From NCBI GenBank assembly GCA_964504345.1, contig CAZDDX010000003.1, forward strand, positions 62,001 to 126,000: a stretch of 64,000 bases of DNA. Reading direction: 5' to 3'. Below, in pieces: positions 41,463 to 50,372 of this stretch (its first letter is position 1; each line of letters opens with the position of its first letter). Below the pieces are notes generated by a model. That model did not search any database and had not been told where the DNA came from. It saw only the letters and a program-made list of their open reading frames with translations. The position numbers were made by a program, and so were the translations under genes. This DNA comes from CAMDTE01 sp964504345. GTDB lineage: Bacteria > Bacteroidota > Bacteroidia > Flavobacteriales > Schleiferiaceae.

Positions 41463-43097
41463 TTGATCCCGGTGTTTGCGTTCCAATTGCATGCTTGGAC
41501 GGCCTCGTTCCGCAGTCGGGTCTTATGGGCCGTACTGGGTTTGTTCGCGTCCCTTCCGGCCAACGCCCAAAGCGAAACAACGGTTGGAAACTGGTATTTT
41601 GAGGCCATTCGCCGCAAGGAATCCGGTGATTTAGCGGGCGCTGTCAAAGTCTACGGAAAGATTTTGGCCAAGGAGCCGACGGCCTTTGCCGCGGCCTATT
41701 CCCTGGCGGAACTCCACGCGCTCCAGAAGGAGTACCCCCAAGCTTTAACGTATTCGGTACGGGCCAACCAATTGGATCGCAGCAATTTATGGGCTTGGCG
41801 CCTGACGCGTTCATTGTACGAAGAGTCCGGTCAGATGCAGCGTGCATTGGATTGTGTGGACTCGCTCCGCGTGCACGGCGAGCAAGACGCGGACGTTTAC
41901 CACGAGGCAGCGCTCCAAGCGGCTCGATTGGGTCGGGTGGACCGGGCAGAACGGTTTGCCCAAGAGGCCATCCGCTGGGGCGGCAAAACGCCAGAGATGG
42001 AGGCCTTTCGCGCTCAGTTGTATTTGCCCCAACAGCCGGAAAATGCTTTGGAGGTGCTCCGGTTGGCTTTAGAAGAGTTCCCTGGTCACACGGAATTGGA
42101 AGGGCAGTACGGCTCCCTGCTGATGCAGCAAAAGCGTTGGGCAGAGGCAGAGCGCATCTTTTTGGGCGCTTTGGACCGAGATCCCGCAGACGGACGGGCG
42201 TCGTGGATGTTGTTTGATTTGTACCAACAGACGGGACGCTCCGCGGATGCAGCAGAAAGCGCAAAACGGGTTTTGGCAGCCCCCAACTTGGCCTTGGACC
42301 GGAAAGTTCAATTGGTGGCGGGGTTGCTGGTGCGCGAGAACGCCAGTCCCGCTGTGGACGATTCTTGGTCGCAATTGGTGCTGAAGGCACATCCGGACGA
42401 CGCCAAGGCTTGGACTATAGCGGCAGACATTGCGCAACACTTGGGTCAAACCGGCCTGGCCGCTGAGCGCTGGCGTCGGGCGTTGGCGTTGCCTGGCGGT
42501 GATTTGTGGCCCTTGCACCTGGGGTTGTTGCAAGCAGATGCGCAGCTCAACGACGCGGAGGCCTTAATTCAAGATGCGCGCAAGGCACAATTGTCCTACC
42601 CCCTGCAGGCACTTTCCTATTATTTTGAAGGGCTGGGGTTGCAAAAAAAGAAAGACTACCCAGCGGCCGAACGTGTTTACCGATCCGCACTTCGCTACAC
42701 CGGCAATGCACCGGAACTGAAGTCTGAAGTGCAACTTCAGCTGGGGGAAGTTCTGCACCGGGCCGGTAAATCTTCGGAATCCGATGCGGTGTTTGAGGAG
42801 TTGTTGGCGCGGGATACGGCCAATGCCGTGGTGTGCAACAACTACGCATATTTTTTATCTGTGCGCGGGGAGAAATTGGCTCAGGCCGAATCCTTAGCGC
42901 TCAAAGCCATTCGGTTGTCCGGCAAGAACGGCGGAAAGGTGCCCTATACATTTTGGGACACCTTGGCCTGGGTTTTGCATAAATCCGGAAAACATGAGGC
43001 GGCCTGGGCCGCCCTCGAATTGTGTTGGACCCTTGGCGGAAGTGAAGACCCCGCCGTACAAAAGCATCGGGAAGCCCTACGTCCCAAACAACCATGA
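41463..43097 (+). CDS. Exported TPR-repeat protein
   Basis: A 544-residue protein with a signal peptide (about 1-36, ending PANAQS) and many tetratricopeptide-like helical pairs over its whole length, e.g. EPTAFAAAYSLAELHALQ and GRASWMLFDLYQQTGRSADA. It should be a periplasmic or outer-membrane-associated scaffold. The start is a TTG immediately after the previous stop; a GTG three codons on is an alternative. It overlaps the DUF4292 gene by four bases. The TPR, DUF4292 and EnvC-like order is one I associate with Bacteroidota envelope loci. Confidence 0.88.
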   Translation: MIPVFAFQLHAWTASFRSRVLWAVLGLFASLPANAQSETTVGNWYFEAIRRKESGDLAGAVKVYGKILAKEPTAFAAAYSLAELHALQKEYPQALTYSVRANQLDRSNLWAWRLTRSLYEESGQMQRALDCVDSLRVHGEQDADVYHEAALQAARLGRVDRAERFAQEAIRWGGKTPEMEAFRAQLYLPQQPENALEVLRLALEEFPGHTELEGQYGSLLMQQKRWAEAERIFLGALDRDPADGRASWMLFDLYQQTGRSADAAESAKRVLAAPNLALDRKVQLVAGLLVRENASPAVDDSWSQLVLKAHPDDAKAWTIAADIAQHLGQTGLAAERWRRALALPGGDLWPLHLGLLQADAQLNDAEALIQDARKAQLSYPLQALSYYFEGLGLQKKKDYPAAERVYRSALRYTGNAPELKSEVQLQLGEVLHRAGKSSESDAVFEELLARDTANAVVCNNYAYFLSVRGEKLAQAESLALKAIRLSGKNGGKVPYTFWDTLAWVLHKSGKHEAAWAALELCWTLGGSEDPAVQKHREALRPKQP

Positions 43098-43861
43098 AGC
43101 ATTGGCTCTTCCTTACGGTGATCGCGTTGGCACTGGCCTCGTGCGGTGCGCGCCCGGTGGCTGCTCCTAGAGAGGCGGGAGGCGAGCCCGTTGTACGCGC
43201 AAGACTCTCAGGAGCGGAGCGGTTGGCGCAATTGGAAGCGCAGCTTTTGGCCGCAGACACCACGGCTGTTCGCACGGTTGCCAAGGTGCAGTACCTTCCA
43301 AAAAACGGAAAGCCGCTCTCTTTGCGGGCAGACATTCGTACGTACTCGGATTCGCTTTTTTGGGTGGATTTGTCCGACCCCCTTTTGGGCATCAAGGTGG
43401 CCAGAGCGCTGATCACCAAAGACACGGCCCTGGCGTATAGCCGTTTGCAGAACATTTGGTTGGGCGAATCCCCGGATCGGCTCATTGAGTACGCGGGCCT
43501 GCCCATCACCTTTGAGTTGCTTTTGGACCTTTGGTCTGGACGTCCGGCGCTGAACGGCTACACGTGCGCCTGTGCGCTGGGGCCGGTTTACTTCGACGAT
43601 ACTGGTTTGGGACCCGTTTGGAAATTTGATTGGACGGGCGGACGTGTTGAAGTGGCCGGATTGCCCAACGACCAATGGGGCCTGAACTACCAGAGTATTG
43701 AAACGACTTCGGACACCTACAAGGCAACCTATCGGCCCGGACAATCGCTCCAATTGGAGTGGAGCGGGGGGCAAGTGAACTTTGACTACTTGGAACAGTA
43801 CCGAACGGGCGTAACTTTCCCGTTCCAAATACCGGAAGGACTTGAACGCTACCGTTTGTAA
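43094..43861 (+). CDS. DUF4292-type lipoprotein
   Basis: A 255-residue lipoprotein with lipobox LALASC near residue 16. The mature region matches my recollection of DUF4292, a Bacteroidota family with a LolA/LolB-like beta-sheet fold: early strands in VAKVQYLPKNGKPLSLRADIRTYSDSLFWVDLSDPLLGIKVAR, then a C-terminal GVTFPFQIPEGLERYRL. A role in outer-membrane lipoprotein handling is suggested by fold resemblance only. It is coupled to the TPR gene (ATGA) and precedes an EnvC-like gene. Confidence 0.82.
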   Translation: MKHWLFLTVIALALASCGARPVAAPREAGGEPVVRARLSGAERLAQLEAQLLAADTTAVRTVAKVQYLPKNGKPLSLRADIRTYSDSLFWVDLSDPLLGIKVARALITKDTALAYSRLQNIWLGESPDRLIEYAGLPITFELLLDLWSGRPALNGYTCACALGPVYFDDTGLGPVWKFDWTGGRVEVAGLPNDQWGLNYQSIETTSDTYKATYRPGQSLQLEWSGGQVNFDYLEQYRTGVTFPFQIPEGLERYRL

Positions 43862-43877
43862 GTTTTGCTGGGGCGCT

Positions 43878-45242
43878 GTGCGCTCCCTGATGTTGTTGCT
43901 GCTGTTGGCGGCATCTGTGCCGGCCGTGGCACAATCTACTCCAAACAAAAAAGAAGCCCTTCAGCAGCGCAAGGCGCAGTTGCAGGACGAGATTGATTTG
44001 GCCAATTCCATCCTCAAAAAGACGCGGTCGGACAAGCAATTGACCTTGACCCAAGTGCGTGCTTTGGAGCAAAAAGTGCGCGCGCGCGAATCCCTCATCC
44101 GCACCATCGACAGCGAAGTTCGGTCTCTGGACGGTGCCATTGGGCAGCAAAAAATGGCCATCTCGCAGATGGACCAAGAAATTCAAGTGCTCAAGGACAA
44201 GTACGCGGGCATGCTTCGGGCGGCGCAGAAGCGTCGCACCTACAAGCAGCAGTGGGCCTTTGTTTTTTCCGCGGAAAGCGTGAGCCAGGCACTCAAACGC
44301 CTGTACTTTCTTCGCCAATACGCACGGTTTCGTTCCAACCAAGTAGCAGCCATCAAAAACCTACAGCTGAAGAAATCGGAGCAAATTGGGGTGTTGGCGG
44401 CGCAAAAAGACCAGAAAAAAGTCCTTCTGGGCCAGGAGGTGCAGCAAAAGCAAGTGTTGGTTCAGGAAAAGTCGGTCCGGGAAAAGGCCGTGGCGCAGTT
44501 GTCCAAGCAGGAGAGCAAAATTTCGGGTGACATCAAGAAGAAGCGTGGCGAGTTGCAAAAGCTGGAGCGGCAAATTCAAGGATTGATTGCGGACGAAATG
44601 CGCAAATCCCGCGATAAGGCGGAACGCGAGGCCTTGCTGAAGGAAGCGGCTCAGGTAGGATTGGTGGCCGGAACGGATTTCAACGACCGAACGCCCATTG
44701 TGCAGTTGCGCAAGTTGATTGCGGAACGACGCAAAACCACCAACAACCCGGCGCCAGCCGGTGCCGCGTCGCTCGCGTCCACGTCGTCGGCCTCGTTTTC
44801 ATTGACCCCAGAGGCGCAGTTGGTTTCCAAGAACTTTGAAGCCAACCGCGGTCGTTTGCCGTGGCCGGTGGAGCGCGGCATTGTGCTTCAAGGATTTGGC
44901 GAGAATCCTGTGGCCGGAACTACCGGCGTAACCATCAAGAACCCAGGAATTGATATTGCTACAGGCAGCGGCTCTGAAGCCCGTGCGGTCTTTGAAGGAG
45001 AAGTAAGCACCGTCATCCCCATACCCGGAGCCAATCGGGCCGTATTGGTCAAACACGGTCAGTTTTTTACCGTTTATTCCAATTTGGCTTCGGTGTACGT
45101 GAAAGCGGGACAAAAGGTGACCACGAAACAAGCCCTGGGCAAGGTTGCGGACGACCCGGATTCCGGTGAGGCGGTGCTGCACTTTGAGTTGTGGAAAGAT
45201 ACCTACAACCAGGATCCTTCGTACTGGATTTTGCGTAAGTAG
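43878..45242 (+). CDS. EnvC-like murein hydrolase activator (M23 fold, degenerate)
   Basis: A 454-residue protein with a signal peptide (MRSLMLLLLLAASVPAVAQS), a long periplasmic coiled coil (about 25-260) and a C-terminal LytM/M23 domain (about 320-454), the EnvC layout. The zinc motif is degenerate: the usual HxGID reads NPGID, and the HxH motif reads Val-Leu-His-Phe-Glu. It should therefore activate an amidase rather than cut peptidoglycan itself, as known for E. coli EnvC. I chose the GTG at 43878, 16 bases after the DUF4292 stop; a TTG at 43842 would place a Cys-containing extension before the signal peptide. Confidence 0.88.
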   Translation: MRSLMLLLLLAASVPAVAQSTPNKKEALQQRKAQLQDEIDLANSILKKTRSDKQLTLTQVRALEQKVRARESLIRTIDSEVRSLDGAIGQQKMAISQMDQEIQVLKDKYAGMLRAAQKRRTYKQQWAFVFSAESVSQALKRLYFLRQYARFRSNQVAAIKNLQLKKSEQIGVLAAQKDQKKVLLGQEVQQKQVLVQEKSVREKAVAQLSKQESKISGDIKKKRGELQKLERQIQGLIADEMRKSRDKAEREALLKEAAQVGLVAGTDFNDRTPIVQLRKLIAERRKTTNNPAPAGAASLASTSSASFSLTPEAQLVSKNFEANRGRLPWPVERGIVLQGFGENPVAGTTGVTIKNPGIDIATGSGSEARAVFEGEVSTVIPIPGANRAVLVKHGQFFTVYSNLASVYVKAGQKVTTKQALGKVADDPDSGEAVLHFELWKDTYNQDPSYWILRK

Positions 45243-45277
45243 GATGTTCCGAATGGACCGTCGAATAGCACCAAATG

Positions 45278-45313
45278 AAAAGGGCGGCCCGCATTGCGCG
45301 GCCGCCCTTTTTG
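45278..45313 (+). terminator. Bidirectional rho-independent terminator
   Basis: AAAAGGGCGGCC pairs with GGCCGCCCTTTTT around a short GC-rich centre. It ends both the EnvC-like transcript and the convergent beta-barrel transcript. Confidence 0.9.
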
Positions 45314-45329
45314 TTGGGAGTAATGAACC

Positions 45330-46451
45330 TCAAATGGCAATCTTCAGCCCCAGTGAAGCCGACTGCACGTCCGGAACCGAGCCCGCAGGACCGGTGAACA
45401 CCGGATTCAAGTGGTAGCGACCGGACACAAACCAACCGCGGTAACCCACCTCGGCGGTTAGACCGTAGTTGAATCGGTTCAAGGCGAAGGGGCCGTACGT
45501 TTGCTCCACGTGCAGGTCCCGGTTTCCGTCGCGGTACCGGAGGTAGTGGTTGGCCCGGCCAATCCGAACGCCACCAAAAGCGCCCGCGGCAACGGTCAAA
45601 CCTTTGGTGCCCTTACGGCTGCCGTTGAACACCAAGCTCACGGGAAGTTCCAAAGCACCATAGGACAGGTAGTTTTGGCGAATGTTTTCAACGTCGACAT
45701 TTGGGATGACGGGAAAGGCGATGCCGCCTTCGAGTCGGTCCCGAAAAGGAGCTACGGCATCGCGGAAGTAAAAGGACTCTGCGTTCACGGCCAATCCCGT
45801 GCGCACCCACAGCGGTGACTTTTTGGCGAACAGTCGGTTGGCGTGCTGAATGGAGTAATTGAAGACAAACGACTGATCCAAGGCGCCCGAACCAGAGTAC
45901 GGGGTTGCGCCCACGGACGATCCGGAAGGGAACCAATTCCCGTACCCAAAGTACATGCTGGATTGGTTGAAATCGCGCTTCCACTTTTTGCGCTTGAGGT
46001 TCAACTCCAACTTGCCGTCTTTCAGGTCCAGGCTAACGCCGTCTTCGTCGTCTTCACCGCTTACCGCAGCTTCCTCTTCCTCGATGGATTTCTCCATCCG
46101 TTCGGAAGTGCGTTCGGCCCAAGCGCCGGCTACGGATTCCACAGTTTCCAAGCGCATGGACAAGTAACCGTCCAGTGAGTCGCGCTTTTCCTGGGCGGCC
46201 TCAGCCGTCAAGGTTCCACTGCGCAAACCGTCGTTGATGTTCACGATTTCTTGCGTGTACTCCGCAATGACGCGGGTAAAGTCAGCCGCCAGGCGGGCCG
46301 TAATGCGGTTGGACGTGTCCGCACTCGGAGGAATCAGTTCCTTTTTAGGCTCTGCAACAGCGCTCGGGGTGCTGGACGTACCCGGCAGCTCCGATTGAGC
46401 GAATGCGCCTGCGGCGGTCAGGACGAGTCCCAGGGTCAATAGTTTTTTCAT
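45330..46451 (-). CDS. Predicted outer-membrane beta-barrel protein
   Basis: A 373-residue protein with a signal peptide (MKKLLTLGLVLTAAGAFAQS). A charged helical region (about 40-130) includes an acidic stretch (SIEEEEAAVSGEDDEDG). A C-terminal region (about 165-373) of alternating amphipathic strands rich in Tyr, Gly and Arg ends in hydrophobic SASLGLKIAI, as in outer-membrane barrels. The start at 46451 gives a standard signal peptide; an ATG at 46475 overlapping the previous stop is possible. It is the third gene of an ECF sigma unit and may be the regulon output. Confidence 0.82.
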   Translation of the reverse strand: MKKLLTLGLVLTAAGAFAQSELPGTSSTPSAVAEPKKELIPPSADTSNRITARLAADFTRVIAEYTQEIVNINDGLRSGTLTAEAAQEKRDSLDGYLSMRLETVESVAGAWAERTSERMEKSIEEEEAAVSGEDDEDGVSLDLKDGKLELNLKRKKWKRDFNQSSMYFGYGNWFPSGSSVGATPYSGSGALDQSFVFNYSIQHANRLFAKKSPLWVRTGLAVNAESFYFRDAVAPFRDRLEGGIAFPVIPNVDVENIRQNYLSYGALELPVSLVFNGSRKGTKGLTVAAGAFGGVRIGRANHYLRYRDGNRDLHVEQTYGPFALNRFNYGLTAEVGYRGWFVSGRYHLNPVFTGPAGSVPDVQSASLGLKIAI

Positions 46452-46464
46452 AATAATCAGGGAA

Positions 46465-47355
46465 TTAAGGTTCATTGGGATGGGGTTCGCTGCGGTTCAG
46501 CGGCGGTAGGGCCAGTCTTTGGCTCACTTTCTTTAAATCCAGGGTAACGGTAAGTTCTTCGGGTACGGGAAGTCGGCCGGACAGCTTTTCCCCGCTGCGA
46601 ATGCGTTCCCACTGTTTTTGGGCAAAGGCCAGCGCCGTGCGTCCCCAGCGATCCAAGTCTGCGGGTTCGTTCTTGTGGAGCACGGGCCAATGGTACGGAT
46701 TTCCATTTTCCCAAGCAACTTCCAGCCGAATCCAACTCGTCACCGAGGAGGCCGGTTCCGACCAATGGTGCTCATCATTGCGTAGCGATGGGCCGGAAGG
46801 GTCAATAGAGCCCGTTTTTGGCCCCGCAGAAGCGCTTTCTGCCACGACAACCCCACCTATAGCCGTTTTGTGTAAAAGCTCCGCAACGGGGCTAGAAATG
46901 CTTAAATCAGGGCGCTCGGCTGCCGCGCCGGAGCCTGGAGCGGGGTCATCAGCTTCTGAACGAGCGGCAAGCGTTGTTGTTTGTTCGCGGAAAAGGGGCG
47001 CAGAAGTGGGCACCAATTTAGCGGCTTCTGCGGGTTTTGGTGCTGGGGAAGGCGCAGCCGGCACCGCCAACGGGACGGATTCTGGGGCCGGCGTTGTTTG
47101 CGGCGTTCCTTGGGGCTGCATCCACAGAACCCCCACCAAAACCGCGGCACTTGCGGCGGCGCTCCACCACAAAGGGGAAAGGCGCCGTTCGCGCGGCCGC
47201 CGCTCCGCGGCCGCCGCTCCAAACGCAGGCTCAGCCCCCGCTGCTCCACGGAGCTCGTCCGCGCCGCCTGCGGCCGCGCGGCTCGCCCGAAAGCGCTCCC
47301 ACGCCGCCTCGCTGGGCTGCGCAGTATACTCCCGGAGTTCGTCCTCAATCCGCAC
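46465..47355 (-). CDS. Single-span membrane protein, possible anti-sigma factor
   Basis: A 296-residue protein with a cytoplasmic N-terminus (about 60 residues, MRIEDELREYTAQPSEAAWERF), one membrane span (about 60-80, LWWSAAASAAVLVGVLWM), then a long Pro/Ala-rich periplasmic part with a charged C-terminal domain. The topology and its position directly after an ECF sigma gene suggest an anti-sigma factor. I see no zinc-binding HxxxCxxC motif and no FecR signature, so the role is an inference. It overlaps the sigma gene by 11 bases. G+C is very high in its N-terminal third. Confidence 0.7.
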   Translation of the reverse strand: MRIEDELREYTAQPSEAAWERFRASRAAAGGADELRGAAGAEPAFGAAAAERRPRERRLSPLWWSAAASAAVLVGVLWMQPQGTPQTTPAPESVPLAVPAAPSPAPKPAEAAKLVPTSAPLFREQTTTLAARSEADDPAPGSGAAAERPDLSISSPVAELLHKTAIGGVVVAESASAGPKTGSIDPSGPSLRNDEHHWSEPASSVTSWIRLEVAWENGNPYHWPVLHKNEPADLDRWGRTALAFAQKQWERIRSGEKLSGRLPVPEELTVTLDLKKVSQRLALPPLNRSEPHPNEP

Positions 47356-47887
47356 GGTTCAGACCTTTAGCAGTTACCAAAACTTGCAGCCGCGCCCGCG
47401 CTCGGGAAAACTGAGACTTGCTGGTGGCCTCTGAAATGCCCAATTCTTGAGCGATTTCCGCATGCGAGTAGCCTTCGACGGCGTACAGGTTGAACACCGT
47501 GCGGTACCCGTGGGGTAGCGCCTGTACGCACGCCACCAAGGCGTCCAAACGGTGCGCCCGATCCAACGAATCGTCGGCCGGCAGGGCCGAAGATGCCACA
47601 TCCGCTGCGCTGGAAAAGTCCACCTTTTTCTGACGCAGGGCCATGAGGCTCGTGTGCACCGCAATGCGCTTGGCCCAGCCCTCAAAGGAGCCTTCGTAGC
47701 GGAATTGTGGTAGTTTTTCGAACACGGTCAACAGGGATTGGATCATGGCATCTTCGGCGTCCTCCGGTCGGTCAAAATACCGACGGCACAAGCCCAGCAA
47801 AACCGGAGCCAGCCGGTCGTACAGGCGCTTCTCTGCCGCAGGTTCGCGACGGAGACATCGGGCGATGAGTTCGTCAAATGGCTCCAT
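47345..47887 (-). CDS. ECF-type RNA polymerase sigma factor
   Basis: A 180-residue sigma-70 family ECF factor. Region 2 covers about 20-85 (LCRRYFDRPEDAEDAMIQSLLTVF), with the DNA-recognition part around FRYEGSFEGWAKRIAVHTSL. Region 4 lies at about 115-170 with the helix-turn-helix GYSHAEIAQELGISEATSKSQFSRARARLQ. It should direct polymerase to its own promoter set, probably including this operon, whose other genes are a membrane protein and an outer-membrane barrel. No clear -7 element is seen close to its start. Confidence 0.95.
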   Translation of the reverse strand: MEPFDELIARCLRREPAAEKRLYDRLAPVLLGLCRRYFDRPEDAEDAMIQSLLTVFEKLPQFRYEGSFEGWAKRIAVHTSLMALRQKKVDFSSAADVASSALPADDSLDRAHRLDALVACVQALPHGYRTVFNLYAVEGYSHAEIAQELGISEATSKSQFSRARARLQVLVTAKGLNRAD

Positions 47888-47994
47888 CGGAGGAAGCGTT
47901 TGTTCTCAAGATGCACATTCCGGCACAAAGGTTGCACTTGTCCCCCTAAATTTTACCGACCTTTACTCCATCGCCTACAAAAGGCGCTTTACTT

Positions 47995-50340
47995 ATGCCT
48001 AAAAAAGGCCCCAAAAAAAACAAGGCCCACCGCTCCTTAGATGCAGCGGCCATTGCCAGCAAGTTGCTCAAACGATTGTCCAAAAGTCCAGGCCGACGCT
48101 TTGCGCTGGACGATTTAGCCGTAGACGTCGGCTTGCCCCACGCACAGGGCAGACCTCTGGTGCGCAGCGCTTTGGAACTACTGGTACGCACCCAGCAAGC
48201 CGTAGAAGGCCCCCCCAACGTATTCCGGCTCTTTTTTGAAGAGCGTTTTGTGGAAGGAAAACTGGACCTGACGCAATCCGGCACCGGATACATCACCGGA
48301 ACGGAACTGGAACAGGACGTCTACATTCGGGACACCCACACCGGCACGGCCTTCAACGGAGACCGCGTCAAAGTGCTGCTTTTTGCGGCTCCCCGCGCGG
48401 GCTTTCGCCAAGAAGGCCAGGTGGTGGAAGTGGTACAGCGGTCCAAACAGACTTACGTGGGCACCCTGGACATTACCCCGCAACACGCCTTCCTGCTTAC
48501 GGACAACCGTCGGGTAGGAAAAGATTTTTACTTGCCCAAAGACGCTTTGAACGGCGCCCAAAACGGGGACGTGGCGGTGGTGGAACTCGTGGAATGGACC
48601 AACCCCAAATTCAACCCCATTGGTCGGGTAATCAAGGTGTTGGGACGTCCGGGCGAGCACAATACGGAGATCCACGCCATTTTGGAGGAATACGGATTGC
48701 CGTACGCATTTCCTCCGGAAGTAGAGGCCGATGCCGCATCGTTGAACACGGAACTGGACGCCACGGAAATCGCTCGACGTCGGGATTTTCGGGGTGTTTT
48801 GACGTTCACCATTGACCCCGCAGACGCCAAGGATTTTGACGACGCGTTGTCGTACAAGGCCCTGCCCAACGGCAACGTGGAGGTGGGCGTACACATTGCA
48901 GACGTGACGCACTACGTACGGCCCGGCTCTGCGCTGGAGCGCGAGGCGTACGAGCGCGCAACCTCTGTTTACCTAGTGGACCGCGTGGTTCCCATGCTGC
49001 CGGAAGTGCTCAGCAACCACGTGTGTTCGCTGCGTCCCAACGAGGATAAATTCACCTTTTCGGCCGTTTTTGAAATGACCCCGGAAGCCGAGGTGGTGGA
49101 TCGCTGGTTTGGCCGCACGGTCATTCATTCGCAGCGTCGCCTGGCCTACGAGGAAGCCCAAGCAGTTTTGGAGGGGGCGGACGACCCCCTTGCTTCTCCC
49201 TTGCGAACCATGAACAAGATGGCGCAAACCCTTCGCGCCAAGCGCATGAAGAACGGAGCCATTGCCTTCGACCGCGCGGAGATCAAGTTCAAGCTGGACG
49301 AGCACAACAAACCCTTGGGAGCCTTTCTCAAGGTGGCGCAAGACGCCCACAAACTCATTGAGGAGTTCATGCTGTTGGCCAACATCAGCGTGGCCCAAGC
49401 CGTAGGAAGAGCTGCCAACGGCAAACCCACTGGCCGCGCCATGGTGTACCGCATCCACGACGATCCGGATCCGTCCAAATTGACAGACCTCAGCCTCTTT
49501 GTGCGCCCGTTTGGCTACGCCCTAGCGGTGGACGGTCGGCAGGCCATTCGCCGCAGTTTAAACACGTTGCTCAGCCAAGTCAAAGGAACCCCGGAGGCCA
49601 ATCTGATTGAAACGTTGGCCGTGCGCACCATGGCCAAGGCCGTTTACAGCACCCAAAACGTGGGCCACTACGGTTTGGCTTTTGACGACTACACCCACTT
49701 TACGTCCCCCATCCGACGCTATCCGGACATGATGGTGCACCGCCTGCTTCAGGACTTCCTGGACGGTAAGTCCGGCCCTTTGGCTACGGAATTGGACGCC
49801 GCGTGCGTGCATTCCTCCGAGCGCGAAAAGACCGCCTCAGAAGCCGAGCGCGCGTCCATCAAGTTCATGCAAGCCGTGTACATGGAGCAGTTCTTGGGCC
49901 AAGAGTTGGACGGCGTCATTTCCGGCGTTTCCGAATGGGGCGTTTTCGTGGAGGTCCCGTCCACCGGTTGCGAGGGGTTGGTTCGACTCCGAGAATTTTC
50001 CGACGATTTTTACACTTTGGACACCGCCAACTACCGTTTGGTGGGCGAGCGTTCCGGCACCGTACACCAACTCGGCGACCCACTCCGCATCGTGGTCAAA
50101 GAAGTGGACATTCAGCGCAAGCAGATTGACTTTGGCTTGCCGCGCGCCGAAGGCGCGGCGGCACCGTCCTCGCGCGGAGCTAATTCCCGCGGCCGGTGGT
50201 CCGATACCTCGCCCCACGCGGCCGGCGCTTCGCGCGGCCGCTCCGCTTCTGGCGGAAGAAACGCTGGCGGAAGATCCTCCGCAGGCGGCCGCGGGCCCAG
50301 CAAATCCGGCGGCGGCGCAGGCGGCAGCAAGCGCCGCTAA
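47995..50340 (+). CDS. rnr: Ribonuclease R
   Basis: A 781-residue 3'-5' exoribonuclease of the RNB family. Cold-shock-type OB domains lie at about 70-220. The catalytic RNB domain (about 260-590) has the metal-binding acidic cluster in TIDPADAKDFDDALSY. A C-terminal S1 domain at about 635-715 contains GVISGVSEWGVFVEV. It ends in about 65 residues rich in Gly, Ser, Ala and Arg, with SRG, GGR and RGR motifs, an extra RNA-binding-type tail. It is monocistronic, divergent from the ECF sigma gene and convergent with the M1 gene. Confidence 0.95.
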   Translation: MPKKGPKKNKAHRSLDAAAIASKLLKRLSKSPGRRFALDDLAVDVGLPHAQGRPLVRSALELLVRTQQAVEGPPNVFRLFFEERFVEGKLDLTQSGTGYITGTELEQDVYIRDTHTGTAFNGDRVKVLLFAAPRAGFRQEGQVVEVVQRSKQTYVGTLDITPQHAFLLTDNRRVGKDFYLPKDALNGAQNGDVAVVELVEWTNPKFNPIGRVIKVLGRPGEHNTEIHAILEEYGLPYAFPPEVEADAASLNTELDATEIARRRDFRGVLTFTIDPADAKDFDDALSYKALPNGNVEVGVHIADVTHYVRPGSALEREAYERATSVYLVDRVVPMLPEVLSNHVCSLRPNEDKFTFSAVFEMTPEAEVVDRWFGRTVIHSQRRLAYEEAQAVLEGADDPLASPLRTMNKMAQTLRAKRMKNGAIAFDRAEIKFKLDEHNKPLGAFLKVAQDAHKLIEEFMLLANISVAQAVGRAANGKPTGRAMVYRIHDDPDPSKLTDLSLFVRPFGYALAVDGRQAIRRSLNTLLSQVKGTPEANLIETLAVRTMAKAVYSTQNVGHYGLAFDDYTHFTSPIRRYPDMMVHRLLQDFLDGKSGPLATELDAACVHSSEREKTASEAERASIKFMQAVYMEQFLGQELDGVISGVSEWGVFVEVPSTGCEGLVRLREFSDDFYTLDTANYRLVGERSGTVHQLGDPLRIVVKEVDIQRKQIDFGLPRAEGAAAPSSRGANSRGRWSDTSPHAAGASRGRSASGGRNAGGRSSAGGRGPSKSGGGAGGSKRR

Positions 50341-50372
50341 CTGCAACTAACCGCCGGACCCAAGCGCCCGTT

